A program made the translations under genes and the position numbers. From an uncultured bacterium (GTDB taxonomy: Bacteria > Bacteroidota > Bacteroidia > Bacteroidales > Bacteroidaceae), in contig CAJMPR010000014.1 of the NCBI GenBank assembly GCA_905215345.1, positions 1 to 64,000 on the forward strand: a stretch of 64,000 nt of DNA. Direction: 5' to 3'. Under the pieces are notes generated by a model. It had not been told where the DNA came from, ran no database searches, and saw nothing but the letters and a program-made list of their open reading frames with translations. Of the stretch, positions 63,383 to 64,000 are shown piece after piece; position 1 is the first letter of the stretch, and each line of letters begins with the position of its first letter.

Positions 63383-64000
63383 TTAAAATCTGCAACGCAA
63401 TTCGATTCCCGCTTGTATCGGACGTCCTTTCTGCATAAACCCGTTGCCCATGCTTTCAAAGTAGAAAGCGGCATAATCTTTCTTTAGAGCGTTACGTACC
63501 CAGAAATCAATCTGCCCACGGCCTTTCTGGAAGCTGATGCGACCGTTCAATGTGCCGTAGAAAGACTGGCTGACGGTATTTTCTTCCGTCCAGTAGATAC
63601 GGCCTGCACCGGTGTAGTTAGCATTCAATTGGATGCGTTCGAGCCAATGCCCCGGGGTGATTCGGAAAATATATTGTCCGCCTACATTGAGAGTATGTTT
63701 CGGTACAAAAGGAACATAATTACCATTATAACTTATCTCCTGAATTTCTCCGTTTACACGGGCATTGGTTACATAGTCCTTGAAGGTTGCATAGGTGTAA
63801 CCGTAACAGGTGTTTATCGTAAAGTTGGTAGTGACGGCAACAGCGAATGCCAATTCAGCACCGTAGCTGCGGCTCTTTCCGGCATTTACTGTTTCACGTC
63901 CCAGTCCGCTTGCCCCGGCAAAACGCGAGATTTGCTGGTCGCGCGTCTCCAGCCAGAAGAAGGCGCCATCGGCACGGAGGCGGTTGTTGAAAAGGTTCAG
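63383..64000 (-). CDS. TonB-dependent receptor, C-terminal part (runs off window)
   Basis: The visible 205 residues are the end of an outer-membrane beta-barrel of the TonB-dependent receptor type. Alternating aromatic/hydrophobic strands are clear ('RLRADGAFFWLETRDQQI', 'KSRSYGAELAFAV', 'FVPKHTLNVGGQYIF', 'FYGTLNGRISF'), and the last residue is Phe, as outer-membrane barrels require. The 'SRSYGAELAF' and 'PKHTLNVGGQY' strands are typical. The plug and TonB box lie outside the window, so substrate is unknown. The Exb/TonB cluster at 1218-4172 is a possible energy source. Confidence 0.88.
   Translation of the reverse strand: MNLFNNRLRADGAFFWLETRDQQISRFAGASGLGRETVNAGKSRSYGAELAFAVAVTTNFTINTCYGYTYATFKDYVTNARVNGEIQEISYNGNYVPFVPKHTLNVGGQYIFRITPGHWLERIQLNANYTGAGRIYWTEENTVSQSFYGTLNGRISFQKGRGQIDFWVRNALKKDYAAFYFESMGNGFMQKGRPIQAGIELRCRF

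Overview
The window is chromosomal DNA from a Bacteroides species or a very close Bacteroidales relative. The evidence is as follows. Many intergenic regions carry the Bacteroidetes promoter signature (-33 TTTG, -7 TAnnTTTG). Shine-Dalgarno sites are weak or absent. The gene content is typical of the group: a TamB/TamL pair, GldH, RicT, fimbrillin, a TonB-dependent receptor, an ExbB-ExbD-ExbD-TonB cluster, and mreBCD-mrdA-rodA. Composition and codon use look uniform. I found no insertion sequence, prophage, integrase, rRNA or CRISPR array, so this is mostly core genome.

Layout. 1-1013: a non-coding start and a small exported protein. 1218-6584: an envelope-energisation operon (ExbB, two ExbD, TonB, a PstS-like binding lipoprotein, a TPR protein). 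6767-8088: a C4-dicarboxylate transporter with a C-terminal frameshift, then an initiator tRNA-Met on the minus strand. 8432-13024: TetR regulator, FabG, an RluA-type pseudouridine synthase and an S9 peptidase. 13095-20841: a small exported peptide and a sigma-54 response regulator on the minus strand, then a cyclophilin lipoprotein, M16 peptidase, MATE pump and a hybrid histidine kinase with REC and HPt domains. 20809-29507: a regulator with an RNA polymerase alpha-CTD-like end, then tamB-tamL. 29645-32797: a PepSY-like lipoprotein divergent from an OmpR/histidine kinase pair. 32866-40937: a nucleotidyltransferase, then an AraC regulator with a TolC-HlyD-MFS efflux operon, then an AraC remnant and a histidine kinase remnant lying head to head. 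41027-46873: ABC-F protein, M13 peptidase, PurH. 46978-52825: the rod-shape operon. 52842-56898 (minus): metF, holB, ricT, gldH. 56990-58903 (minus): a fimbrillin-like lipoprotein. 59245-63099: MetA, a U32 peptidase and a membrane zinc-ribbon protein. 63383-64000 (minus): the C-terminus of a TonB-dependent receptor that runs off the window.

The most unusual signal is three short tandem arrays, unrelated in primary sequence, that share one architecture: an exact 22-bp period in which inverted half-sites alternate about every 11 bp, so each arm can pair with either neighbour. One lies upstream of tamB (22155-22286), one lies between the zinc-ribbon protein and the TonB-dependent receptor (63186-63317), and one lies inside the coding sequence of the sigma-54 response regulator, in its interdomain linker (14492-14570). 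I do not recognise a named element family with this design.

Other points worth checking are: AT-rich inverted-repeat elements that have become coding sequence in two genes (the hybrid kinase linker and a lipoprotein signal peptide); the dcuB frameshift, which sits exactly on an in-phase U UUU UUA heptamer; the deletion scar between the AraC and kinase remnants; a T9G8 tract just upstream of the efflux membrane-fusion gene; and a MetA with Glu at position 111, which predicts acetyl-CoA rather than succinyl-CoA use.
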